Below are positions 15,600-26,878 of a stretch of DNA of 64,000 nucleotides, in pieces. The notes beneath the pieces were generated by a model. That model was given only the letters and a program-made list of their open reading frames with translations, was not told the DNA's origin and made no database searches. How positions within the stretch are numbered: position 1 is the stretch's first letter; each line of letters begins with the position of its first letter. The stretch is taken from assembly GCF_014644735.1 (NCBI RefSeq), contig NZ_BMKZ01000016.1:1-64000 (forward strand), in the 5' to 3' direction. Source of the DNA: Caldalkalibacillus thermarum. Lineage in GTDB: Bacteria; Bacillota; Bacilli; Caldalkalibacillales; Caldalkalibacillaceae. The position numbers were made by a program, and so were the translations under genes.

Positions 15600-16868
15600 T
15601 TACATCCGGGGTGTGGTGTGCAGCAGCCGCTCTATCTCTTCAGAGGGCATGGGTCTGCTGAATAAGAATCCTTGTGCCTCATCACAGCCAAAATCTTTAA
15701 GCAAAGTGAATTGCTCCTCGTATTCCACGCCTTCAGCACACACTTTCAGGCCCAACCGGTGCCCCAATTCTATAATGGTTTTCACAATTTCCTGATCTTT
15801 GTGTTGGTTGTGCATATCCATAATAAAAGAGCGGTCGATTTTGATCAAGTCCAGTGGGAAGTGCTTTAAATATTGCAAAGAAGAGTAATACATGCCAAAA
15901 TCGTCGACGGCGAGCTGGATGCCCCGGGATTTTAATTGCTTTAAGGTAGCGGCAGTTTGTTCCAGGTTGGTCATCATCGCTGATTCGGTGATCTCCACTC
16001 TGAGACTAGCGGGTTCCAATCCGGTTGTGTCCAGGACTTGCTGCACGATACCGGCTAGATTATCTTGCTGAAATTGTAAGGCTGAAAAATTGACAGAGAC
16101 ATGAATTGGGCGCCCCTCCTGCTGCTGCCATGTTTTTACTTGCTGGCAGGCAGTCTGTAACACCCACTGCCCAATGGCTGTGATTAAGCCATTGGCTTCA
16201 GCCACAGGCAAGAATTCACTGGGTGACACCAATCCCAGCGTGGGATGCTCCCAGCGGATAAGGGCTTCCATCCCGCAAATGGTTCCTGTTGTGTTATCGA
16301 TTTGGGGCTGGTAGTAAACACGGAGCTGATTGTTTTCCAGCGCATGAGGCAGGTCATGTTCCAACACAATGTGCTTTAACTGGTCAACATTCATATCTCC
16401 CTTAAAAAGCCGGTATTGTTTGTCTCCTGCTCCGTCATGAACAGCATGATGGATCATAACCTGGGTGCCTTGCTGTTCCGATAGGTCTCTGAAGTAGATG
16501 GCGACAATATCTTGGGAAGAGGAAACGGTCACTTCAAACCACCGGTTCAGGGGCGCATACCATTCTCTGAATTGCCTGGCCTGCTTGTCCCCTGGGCGGG
16601 TATAGGCCTGGTAAAACTTGGTATCTTTCAGTTCAGGAAATGCATCCCAGAAATTTTTGCCAATCAGGTTGAAACGGTCAATGTTAAACAGCTGTTCTAT
16701 GGCTGGATTAAGATAGAGAAATTCCCAGTGGCGATTAAGGATAATATACCCGCCTTGGATGTTTTCTAAGACGGTTAGGACCTGTTGTCCTGATTTAATG
16801 AGTGTCTCTTCCATTTCTTTATTGACGAGTTGGAGACTTGGAGCAGACTGATTGCTCTTTTTTGCCAT
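15600..16868 (-). CDS. PAS-EAL c-di-GMP phosphodiesterase
   Basis: This 422-residue protein has a PAS domain (about 25-150: VLTVLENIQGGYIILNRHW) followed by an EAL domain (about 170-415). Catalytic positions are present: EALIRW, VNFSALQ, EITES, VDDFG, IKIDRSF, AEGVE and QGFLFSRP. One difference is DDFGMYYSSL where DDFGxGYSSL is usual. There is no GGDEF domain. A functional phosphodiesterase is likely. The start follows AGAGGTAGG. Its leader carries a c-di-GMP-I riboswitch and an intrinsic terminator, so it should respond to its own substrate. It is transcribed against hpf and secA. Confidence 0.92.
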   Translation of the reverse strand: MAKKSNQSAPSLQLVNKEMEETLIKSGQQVLTVLENIQGGYIILNRHWEFLYLNPAIEQLFNIDRFNLIGKNFWDAFPELKDTKFYQAYTRPGDKQARQFREWYAPLNRWFEVTVSSSQDIVAIYFRDLSEQQGTQVMIHHAVHDGAGDKQYRLFKGDMNVDQLKHIVLEHDLPHALENNQLRVYYQPQIDNTTGTICGMEALIRWEHPTLGLVSPSEFLPVAEANGLITAIGQWVLQTACQQVKTWQQQEGRPIHVSVNFSALQFQQDNLAGIVQQVLDTTGLEPASLRVEITESAMMTNLEQTAATLKQLKSRGIQLAVDDFGMYYSSLQYLKHFPLDLIKIDRSFIMDMHNQHKDQEIVKTIIELGHRLGLKVCAEGVEYEEQFTLLKDFGCDEAQGFLFSRPMPSEEIERLLHTTPRM

Positions 16869-16900
16869 ACAGGTACCTACCTCTCAGCTTGCAGGATATA

Positions 16901-16935
16901 AAAAAACCACACCCGTCTATGAGGGATGTGGTTTT
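16901..16935 (-). terminator. leader terminator between c-di-GMP riboswitch and EAL gene
   Basis: On the minus strand ACCACATCCC pairs with GGGTGTGGT (one bulge), followed by TTTTTTT. It lies 32 bases before the EAL start and just after the aptamer, the position of a riboswitch expression platform. Confidence 0.8.
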
Positions 16936-16944
16936 GATCCCCAT

Positions 16945-17025
16945 AAACGGCAGCTGGCTGGCATAGCCCTGGCGGACCTTAGCCCCTGTAGCTTTGCGTC
17001 ACTGTGTTTCCACAGTTTTGCCTTT
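16945..17025 (-). promoter_or_regulatory. cyclic di-GMP-I (GEMM-I) riboswitch
   Basis: The minus strand reads GGCAAAACTG, a CTGTG-GAAA-CACAG hairpin with GNRA loop, then the GEMM hallmark TGACGCAAAGC, GGGGCTAAGG, and closing CAGCTGCC that pairs with the opening GGCA. This is the conserved GEMM-I arrangement. It lies 77 bases upstream of an EAL phosphodiesterase gene with a terminator in between. Whether the ligand turns the gene on or off cannot be read with certainty; an ON switch for a c-di-GMP-degrading enzyme would give negative feedback. Confidence 0.9.
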
Positions 17026-17444
17026 ATCGTTTTTATATTTAAATTTGTTGTTATCATTCGTCAGACAATCATCCTGGCTGGTAAAAATAAACTTTTGTCG
17101 TGCAAATATAGAATGACAAATATCAAACTAAAAGAACCAACTCAATACGATGGTACACATGTGAGACATGATGGCCATTAATCATGGTCATAGTCATACT
17201 ATAATAATGATAAATAATTTCAGACTGTTGATCAATAGTATTATCGCCATATTTCGAATGATTTTGACACAATTCGATAAAAACTGCCCCTCCATGCTAC
17301 TTTGCCCCCTTCCCCACATTCCTTGTGTCCCTCCGCTTTCATCTGGTAAAATAGGCATGATGTCACTCGCCTGATCACCTACAGAACAGAGCTGGCGAAA
17401 ACTATGGTTGAGGACAAGGGACAGGCGCTGAAAAGGAGCGATCA
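17026..17444. other. intergenic region between riboswitch and secA
   Basis: No convincing gene. It is A/T-rich at 17030-17280 and must hold the minus-strand promoter for the riboswitch transcript (A/T-rich TAAATATAAA-like sequence near 17035-17045, no good -35 found). TTGTGT (17323-17328) and TAAAAT (17347-17352) with an 18-base spacer form a candidate sigma-A promoter for secA. Confidence 0.5.
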
Positions 17445-20000
<2,556 letters not shown>

Positions 20001-20088
20001 TCGGCTATAATAGTGATTGTGCGGAAAACATCAATATACACTTGGAGCCGAAACCGGGAAACCGATGCTGACAGAGGAGTGATGGGTC

Positions 20089-21202
20089 ATGTCTGTGAAT
20101 GAACTGCGGCAAGAATTAACGGCGTTAGCGCAGCGCCTGAGTAACATAAGGGGGTCTCTTTGACTTACCTAAAAAAGAGGCCCGCATTCAGGAACTTGAA
20201 CAGGTGATGAGTGCGCCTGATTTCTGGAATGACCAAAACAAGGCCCAAGCCATCATCAGCGAAGCCAACGCCCTTAAACAGCAAGTGGAGCAGATGAACA
20301 AGCTCCACAGCCAGTTTGAGGAGATTGAAGTGATGCTGGAGTTGGCTGAAGAAGAAGATGACGAGTCCCTCGTCCAGGAAGCAGGGCAGGCTGTGCGCAA
20401 ACTCAAGGACGAAGCCAGCCAATTTGAATTGGAACTCTTGCTGAACGAACCTTATGATAAAAACAACGCCATCCTGGAGCTTCATCCCGGCGCCGGCGGA
20501 ACAGAGTCCCAGGATTGGGCATCCATGTTGCTCAGAATGTACACCCGTTGGGCAGAATCCAAAGGGTTTAAGGTCGAAACGCTGGATTATCTGCCCGGGG
20601 ATGAAGCAGGGGTGAAAAGTGTCACCCTGCTGATCAAGGGGCATAATGCTTACGGCTATTTAAAGGCGGAAAAAGGCATCCACAGGCTGGTGCGCATCAG
20701 TCCCTTTGATGCCTCGGGCCGCCGCCATACTTCCTTTGTGTCCTGTAATGTGATGCCGGAAATGGATGACAACGTGGAAATCGAGATCCGCCAGGAAGAC
20801 TTGAAAATTGATACCTACCGCTCCAGCGGGGCAGGAGGACAGCACGTCAACACCACCGATTCTGCCGTGCGCATCACCCATTTGCCCACGGGCATCGTGG
20901 TGACCTGCCAGTCGGAACGTTCCCAAATTAAAAACCGGGAAAAAGCCATGAAAATCTTGAAGGCCCGTCTGTACGAAAAACACATTGAAGAACAGCAAAA
21001 AAAGCTCGCTGAATTGAAAGGGGAACAGAAGGAGATCGGCTGGGGCAACCAGATTCGATCCTATGTCTTCCATCCCTACAGCATGGTCAAGGATCATCGC
21101 ACCAATGTGGAGACGGGCAATGTGCAAGCGGTGATGGATGGCGAAATTGATCTGTTTATCGATGCTTACCTCAGATCCAAACTCTCTGATAAGGCACAGT
21201 AA
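20089..21202 (+). CDS. prfB: peptide chain release factor 2 (programmed +1 frameshift)
   Basis: RF2 reads from ATG 20089 for 24 codons to CTT TGA C at 20158-20164, preceded by AGGGGG (20149-20154), the classical autoregulatory frameshift site. Translation continues in the +1 frame from GAC 20162 to 21202, giving about 370 residues. The GGQ motif ([16 protein letters not shown]) and the codon-recognition tripeptide SPF ([10 protein letters not shown]) confirm RF2, which reads UGA/UAA. Low RF2 favours the frameshift, so the site adjusts supply. GAGGAGTGA precedes the ATG. Confidence 0.97.
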
Positions 21203-21248
21203 AAGCAGCATGGCAGTACAAGCACCATAACGGTCTCTCGGGGAGAAA

Positions 21249-21276
21249 CCTATTGGGTCACACCAATAGGTTTTTT
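21249..21276 (+). terminator. intrinsic terminator after prfB
   Basis: CCTATTGG (21249-21256) and CCAATAGG (21263-21270) followed by TTTTTT. Confidence 0.9.
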
Positions 21277-21300
21277 CTCGGCAAAATGGAGGTGGAGCTC

Positions 21301-22167
21301 TTGGCGAGGCGCAAAAGGGAGAAGCCCCTGCCCCACTGGCTGCTGGTCATCAAAGACTATATGTATCTCTTTGCCGGGGCTACATTGGTGGCGTTAGCCT
21401 TTAATCTGTTTTTGTATCCCAACCGGATTGCCTCTGGCGGCGTGGTTGGGATCAGCACTATACTGGGTTATCTCACGGACATTGAACCAGGCTACATCCA
21501 GTGGGGAATTAACATCCCCCTCTTTGTGGCTGGTGTGGCCATCCTGGGCAAACAGTTCGGCTTAAAAACGTTAGTGGGCACCGTCTGCTTGCCCCTGGCT
21601 GTTGTCTTGACCTCTCAGCTCAGCCCCGTCACTGACAACCCCTTTTTAGCCGCGTTATTTGGAGGCGTCGGGGTGGGCGCCGGTCTGGGGCTGGTGTTCA
21701 GAGGCAGGGCCTCCACCGGAGGGGTGGATTTGGCCGCTCAAATTGTGCACAAGTTTACCGGACTCCGCTTAGGGCTGGGCATTTTGATCATTGATGGCCT
21801 GATTGTGATTTCATCGGCTGTTGTGTTTAACATTGAACTGGCCCTGTATGCCCTGATTGCCTTGTTCATTACCAGCAAGACCATTGATGTGGTCCAGATG
21901 GGCATGGGTTATGCCAAAGTGGCCTTTATTATCTCCAACCAGCAGGAGGAACTGCGCCGCGCGATTTTGCACGATTTGGACCGGGGCGTGACCCGTTTGA
22001 CGGCCACCGGCGGTTACACTGACAGGCCACGGGAGATGCTGATGTGTGTGGTGAACCAAATGGAAGTGACCAAATTGAAAGAACTGGTGCGGCGCATCGA
22101 TCCGTCTGCCTTTGTGGTGGTCACTGACGCCAATGAAGTATTGGGAGAAGGATTTAAGGTTGAATAA
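21301..22167 (+). CDS. YitT family membrane protein
   Basis: This 288-residue protein has an N-terminal set of about five hydrophobic membrane segments (YLFAGATLVALAFNLFLYP, GVVGISTIL, GVGVGAGLGLVFRGRASTGG) and a C-terminal soluble DUF2179-type domain (LMCVVNQMEVTKLKELV). The family is widespread in Bacilli, with function unsettled. I chose TTG 21301 because GGAGGTGGAG lies directly before it; starts further upstream would fall in the prfB terminator (21249-21276). Confidence 0.88.
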   Translation: MARRKREKPLPHWLLVIKDYMYLFAGATLVALAFNLFLYPNRIASGGVVGISTILGYLTDIEPGYIQWGINIPLFVAGVAILGKQFGLKTLVGTVCLPLAVVLTSQLSPVTDNPFLAALFGGVGVGAGLGLVFRGRASTGGVDLAAQIVHKFTGLRLGLGILIIDGLIVISSAVVFNIELALYALIALFITSKTIDVVQMGMGYAKVAFIISNQQEELRRAILHDLDRGVTRLTATGGYTDRPREMLMCVVNQMEVTKLKELVRRIDPSAFVVVTDANEVLGEGFKVE

Positions 22168-22170
22168 TTT

Positions 22171-22306
22171 TACACACAGGCGAGCTGAGCGGCGAACAGG
22201 GTGGTGAAGTGAAGCTGCACAGTGCGGCTTGGCCCCTGGTGAGCCGCCTGTGCCCATTAACATTAAGGCCTTGCAGAAGTTTCACGCCTTTTGCAAGGCC
22301 TTTTTA
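22171..22306 (+). ncRNA. candidate structured RNA ending in an intrinsic terminator
   Basis: Three nested helices are visible: CACAGGCG (22175-22182) with CGCCTGTG (22245-22252), CAGGG (22197-22201) with CCCTG (22234-22238), and an 8-bp hairpin AAGCTGCA/TGCGGCTT (22212-22230, loop CAG). A terminator follows: AAGGCCTTGCA (22265-22275) with TGCAAGGCCTT and a T-run to 22305. The terminator could simply end yitT. The upstream nested structure is more than a terminator needs. I recognise no known family. Confidence 0.4.
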
Positions 22307-22355
22307 GTGAACGGGCGGCTGCCGGCAGAAGGAAAGCGTGTCCTGTTAGCCCGAT

Positions 22356-22739
22356 GTGGTCAAAAGAACCGGACCAAGAGACTTTTTGGAAATTGAGCAC
22401 ATCCGCAACCAGCCTGTGGGCATGTTGTCTTACGGTTTGCAGAAACGGGTGGAGCTGGGCCGGGCGCTGGCCGCGGAGCCGAAGCTGTTGCTTCTGGATG
22501 AACCGATGGCCGGCATGAACAATGAAGAGAAAGAAGATATGGCCCGCTTCATTTTGGACATTAACGAAGAGCGGGGCATCACCATCGTTCTGATTGAGCA
22601 TGACATGGGCGTGGTCATGGAACTTTCCCACCGCATTGCCGTCCTGGATTTTGGCAAGCGGATCGGTTACGGCAAGCCGGAGGAGGTGCAGAATGATCCC
22701 CGGGTGATTGAAGCCTACCTTGGCCAGGAAGCCATTTAG
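22356..22739 (+). pseudogene. LivG-type ABC transporter ATPase, C-terminal fragment
   Basis: From FLEIEHIRNQPVGMLSYG the frame reads the second half of a branched-chain amino-acid type ABC ATPase: signature region LSYGLQKRVELGRAL, Walker B LLLLDEPMAGMN, and the switch histidine in VLIEHDMGVVM. The Walker A half is absent; homology starts abruptly near 22380. Upstream sequence (22307-22375) reads nothing recognisable. This is a deletion remnant, and the first member of a decayed cluster. Confidence 0.85.
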
Positions 22740-24014
22740 GGCTGTTATGAGGGACCAGGACCCATGTCTGATGGATGGTCACAAACATGGTCGTGAACTT
22801 GATCATGAACAAAGGAGGCTTTGAGGGCATGACAGAAGTGACCTTGCCTAAGCTGCTTAAGCAGAAAGCAGAAACGATGGGTGAGGCCGTAGCGCTAAGG
22901 GAAAAAGAATTTGGGATTTGGCAGGAGTTCACCTGGAGGGAATATTACGACAATGTGAAAGCGTTCTCTTACGGTTTGTTAGAATTGGGGTTTCAGCGGG
23001 GAGACCGCCTGGCAATTATTGGGGATAACCGTCCCGAATGGCTGTTTGGGGCTTTGGCGGCCCAGAGCTTGGGCGGGATCTCGGTCGGGATTTATCAGGA
23101 TTCGCTGCCCAAGGAGCTGGTCTATTTTCTGAATCACAGTGAAGTGAAGATTGTGATCGCCGAAGACCAGGAACAAGTGGATAAATTGCTGGAAACCAAA
23201 GAGGAGATCCCTCAGGTGGAATATATCATTTATTACGATCCCAAAGGTTTACGCATGTATCAGAATGAGCGCTTACTCAGTTTTAAGGACGTGCAGGACC
23301 TGGGGGAAAAATACAGGCAGCGGCCGGATGCCCTGGTTTTTGAAGCCGAAGTGGAGAAAGGCCGAGGCGATGATATTGCCATCTTCTGCTACACCTCCGG
23401 GACCACCGGCCACCCCAAAGCAGCGATGCTGTCCCATCATAATCTGATCAACATGGGTGTAAGCTTGATGAAGATGGACCCCATGGAGCCGGGGGACGAA
23501 TTCCTCTCTTTCTTGCCTTTGGCCTGGATCGGGGAGCAGATGATGAGTCTTTCCTCAGCACTGCATATTGGTTTTACCGTCAATTTTCCCGAGGAGACCA
23601 ATACCGTACAGGAAAATCTGCGGGAAATCGGCCCCCATACCATGTTTTCCCCGCCGCGCATCTGGGAGGACATGGTGTCCAAAGTGCAGGTGCGGATTCA
23701 GGATGCAGGGTGGCTGAAACGGAAATTGTATCAGCTGGCCATGAAAACGGGCTACAGGCGGGCCGATGCGTTGATCAACAAGAAACCCATTGGTTGGGAC
23801 CTGAAACTGAGCTATCTGTTTTGGGACTGGCTGATTTTCAGCGCCATCCGCGACCATTTAGGCCTGTTGCGTTTAACTTACCTCCGACAGAAGTCTCCCA
23901 CTTCTAAGCGAAGCGAAAGTGGGAGATGAATGTCGGTTTGATGTAGCCTCAATATGATGAGTGTGGTAAAATAAAATCAAACAAACGTTCGTATTGTGGG
24001 CAGGTGATGTGAAT

Positions 24015-24943
24015 ATGCCCAACAAAGCCTACAAATTCCGTTTGTATCCAACACAAGAACAAGAACAACTGCTCGCCAAAACGTTCGGTTGCGTCCGCTT
24101 CGTCTACAACAAAATGCTTGAAGATCGTCTACACATTTATGACACGTTCAAGGACGACAAAGAAGCCTTGAAAAAGCACAAGTTCCCCACTCCGGCCAAG
24201 TACAAACGGGATTTTCCATGGCTCAAAGAAGTCGATAGTCTTGCCTTAGCCAACGCTCAATTAAACCTACAAAAAGCATTCACCAACTTCTTCTCTGGCC
24301 GAGCGGGATTTCCCAAGTTCAAAAGCCGCAAGGCGAAACAGTCGTACACCACAAATGTGGTTAATGGCAACATGAAGCTTGCGGGCTCGATTTTTCCATG
24401 AATATGCTGTATGTCGATAGCGAGGGTAAGAGAGCCAATTATCCTCGATTTTACCGGCAAGCCTTGGAAAAACTGGCCCTAGCCCAACGGGTGCTGTCAC
24501 GCCGCAGGAAAGGTTCCAACCGTTGGCACAAACAGCGGCGGAAAGTAGCCCAATTGCACGAAAAGATTGCCAACCAACGTCAGGATTTTCTGCATCAGGC
24601 TTCACGACAATTGGCCAACCGGTATGATGCCGTGGTGATTGAAGACCTCAACATGAAGGGGATGTCTCAAGCCCTCCATTTCGGTCAAAGCGTCCACGAC
24701 AACGGCTGGGGCCTGTTCACTACTTTCCTTCAATACAAGTTAGCAGAACAGGGAAAGAAGCTGATCAAAATCGACAAATGGTTCCCCTCATCCAAAACGT
24801 GTTCATGTTGTGGTCGAGTGAAGGTGTCTCTATCGCTTTCCGAACGTCTATTTCGTTGTGCATGCGGTTTTGTGGCAGATAGAGACACCAGCGCCGCCAT
24901 CAATATCAAAAAAGAAGGCCTGAAACAGTTAGGGACTGCCTAA
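24015..24943 (+). pseudogene. tnpB: TnpB family gene, frameshifted by an internal deletion
   Basis: The 5' frame (24015-24401) reads MPNKAYKFRLYPTQEQEQLL through GRAGFPKFKSRKAKQS and NGNMKLA, then stops at TGA 24401. The 3' part continues in another frame with MNMLYVDSEGKRANYPRF to LKQLGTA (24943). A deletion near 24383 joins the two out of frame. Copy 1 retains 43 bases missing here (8911-8953) and lacks about 88 bases kept here, so the copies decayed independently. The E and last D of RuvC and the zinc finger remain in the 3' frame; the first D (in LDFSM) is out of frame. Confidence 0.9.
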
Positions 24944-25060
24944 CTGGATCTCGAACCGTGGGGCACACGGGGATCGCTCGGTCAACTTCCCATCATGAGA
25001 TGGGATTACCCGAGAAGCCCCCACCTCTAAGCGTTAGCGTAGGTGGTGGGAGTATGTCAC
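24909..25060 (+). ncRNA. predicted right-end guide RNA scaffold, copy 2
   Basis: This is equivalent to the copy 1 region. The hairpin at 24988-25005 (TCCCATC-ATGA-GATGGGA) has two base pairs exchanged relative to copy 1 with pairing preserved. The presumptive guide begins at 25061 (AAAGGGCCTACACGGGAG), which with the TTTAA at 23872-23876 would match the uninterrupted acyl-CoA synthetase allele. The 5' limit is approximate. Confidence 0.6.
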
Positions 25061-25925
25061 AAAGGGCCTACACGGGAGGAGCGGCATTGGGGCCTGATGT
25101 GACCCGGTTTTTCCACGCTATTGGCGTGAATCTGAAACAGATCTACGGCCAGACAGAGGTGGCCGGCATCGCCATTGTCCATCAGGACGGGGATATTAAA
25201 TATGAAACTGTCGGAGTGCCCATTCCTGGCACAGAGGTTAAGATTTCTGAAAAAGGCGAAATTTTAATTAAGAGTCCCAGTGTGTTCAAGGGGTACTACA
25301 AAAACGAACAGGCGACCCGGGAAACCATCACCGATGGCTGGCTGCACACCGGAGATGCGGGAGAGCTGGATGAAGACGGCCACTTGATCGTCATCGACCG
25401 CCTGAAAGATGTGATCCGTCTGGATAACGGCGACATGTACAGCCCGCAATTTATAGAGAACAAGCTGAAATTCAGCCCATATATTAAGGAAGCAATGGCG
25501 GTGGGTACCGGCCGGCCGTTTGTTGCTGCCATCCTCAACATTGATATGGAAAATGTGGGGCAGTGGGCGGAAAACCAGCAGATCGCCTACACCACCTACA
25601 CCGACCTGTCCCAAAAGCCGGAGGTGCTGGAATTAATCCGCAAGGAAGTGGAGCGGATTAACAAGGATTTGCCTGAAACGGCCCGTGTGGAACGCTTTGT
25701 GCTCTTGTATAAGGAGCTGGATGCTGATGATGAGGAACTGACCCGGACCCGCAAGATCAGGCGCCAATTTGTGGCGCAGAAGTATGCGGATGTGATCGAA
25801 GGACTTTATTCCGGCCAAGGGACGATCGATGTCAAGGGCACCATCCGTTACCGGGATGGCAAAGAGGCAACGATTCAGACCCAGTTGACGGTTGTGGCAA
25901 CAACCCAGAGAGACGAGGAGGTGGC

Positions 25926-26427
25926 TTGATGGACTTTTTCCTGCAAATACTGGTCAGCGGTTTTGTGGTGGGCGGCATTTACGCACTGGTAGCCCTTGGC
26001 TTTGTGCTGATTTATAAATCGTCGGACGCCATCAATTTTGCCCAAGGGGAGTTTTTGCTGGTGGGGGCTTATGTCAGCCTGACCTTGATTGCCACCTACC
26101 AAATTCCCCTGGTTCCGGCCTTGATTTTGACCTTAATCTTTAGTGCGGTGCTGGGCTTGATAATTGAACGCTTAGTCTTGCGTCCTGATCGGATCTATTT
26201 TCGGCGCGGTGTTTATCACGTTGCTGCCGGTGGTGCTCCGGGAGGGGATTGTCTTGATATCCCCTTGGGTGCCGGGCCTGGCTGACCATTTTGCCGGCAT
26301 CCGCGAGCTGGTCTTCGGGCTGATTATTATCCTGTTTTTGATCTATGAACCTGAGGGTTTGAACAAGATTTGGCGTAACATCAAGGATTACTTTAAGCTG
26401 TGGCCCTTCTCTTATTCCAGAAAGTAG
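25926..26427 (+). pseudogene. livH 5' part fused to livM 3' part by deletion
   Basis: 25926-26187 reads the N-terminus of a LivH-type permease (LVSGFVVGGIYALVALGFVL, then INFAQGEFLLVGAYVS and LIIERLVLRP). At about 26187 the sequence changes frame and continues as the C-terminus of a LivM-type permease (GSIFGAVFITLLPVVL, then LVFGLIIILFLIYEPEGL) to 26427. The end of livH and most of livM are missing. The start overlaps the acyl-CoA synthetase stop. Non-functional. Confidence 0.85.
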
Positions 26428-26524
26428 GGGGTCTTGTCCGGAACGGGTCAAGATCCAATGGGCTTAAATGCTGACAATTAAGTAGTCATATTTAACTTTA
26501 ACCATATATAAGGGGGAAAAGTGT

Positions 26525-26878
26525 ATGACCAAAAAAATGAAGAGATCGGTATTTAAGCAATTTAAGCAGTGGATGACCTTGGGCATGATCGTCTTGGCTG
26601 CGGTGCTGCTCTTGGCAGCCTGCGGTGGACAGGAGACCACAGGCAGCGATAGCGGTGGTTCTGACGGCGGCAGCGGAGAAGTGGTGCGCATCGGGGGCAT
26701 CTTTGACATTACAGGGGCCACAGGCGATGTGGGTGAACCTTATGCCCAAGGCGCCAAAGCCTACTTTGAGTATGTGAACGAACAGGGAGGTCTGGATGGC
26801 AAAGAAGTGAAGCTGTATGATATCGACTATGCCTATGAAGTTCCGCAAGCCATTGGTGGCTGTCCTGATGTGGCGTGA
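26525..26878 (+). pseudogene. LivK-type substrate-binding lipoprotein, N-terminal fragment
   Basis: A lipoprotein signal peptide (LLLAACGG, lipobox cysteine at about residue 36) is followed by the start of a periplasmic-binding-protein type 1 fold (VVRIGGIFDITGATGDVG, then KAYFEYVNEQGGLDGKEVKL). Homology stops near YEVPQA and the frame ends at 26878. The remaining roughly 270 residues of such a protein are gone, with the next gene fused in. AAGGGGGAAA precedes ATG 26525. Confidence 0.88.

Larger units (their letters stand above)
23877..25060 (+). mobile_element. IS605-type TnpB-only element, copy 2
   Basis: This is the same element as at 8492-9631, in the same orientation, 1184 bp, with left end CTTACCTCC after TTTAA and right end GTATGTCAC. 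Terminal hairpins match those of copy 1. Precise removal repairs the acyl-CoA synthetase reading frame, so the boundaries are well supported. No tnpA. Confidence 0.93.
22829..25929 (+). pseudogene. long-chain acyl-CoA synthetase (AMP-binding) interrupted by IS copy 2
   Basis: The two halves, 22829-23876 and 25061-25929, join in frame (CGT TTA A + AA AGG GCC) to give about 638 residues. Motifs: ATP-binding YTSGTTGHPKAAMLSHHN in the 5' half, GGAALGPD, YGQTE, and the adenylation hinge DGWLHTGD...IDRLKDVIRL in the 3' half. ATG 22829 follows AAAGGAGG. The IS separates the substrate/ATP core from the C-terminal domain, so the enzyme is inactive unless the element excises. The 3' half is open from 24958 through the IS end, so a C-terminal fragment might be translated. 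It belongs to the liv-like cluster. Confidence 0.92.

Noticed and set aside
22291-22518. 75-codon plus-strand ORF over the livG remnant
   Set aside because: Out of frame with clear LivG homology (signature and Walker B), so it is a shadow.
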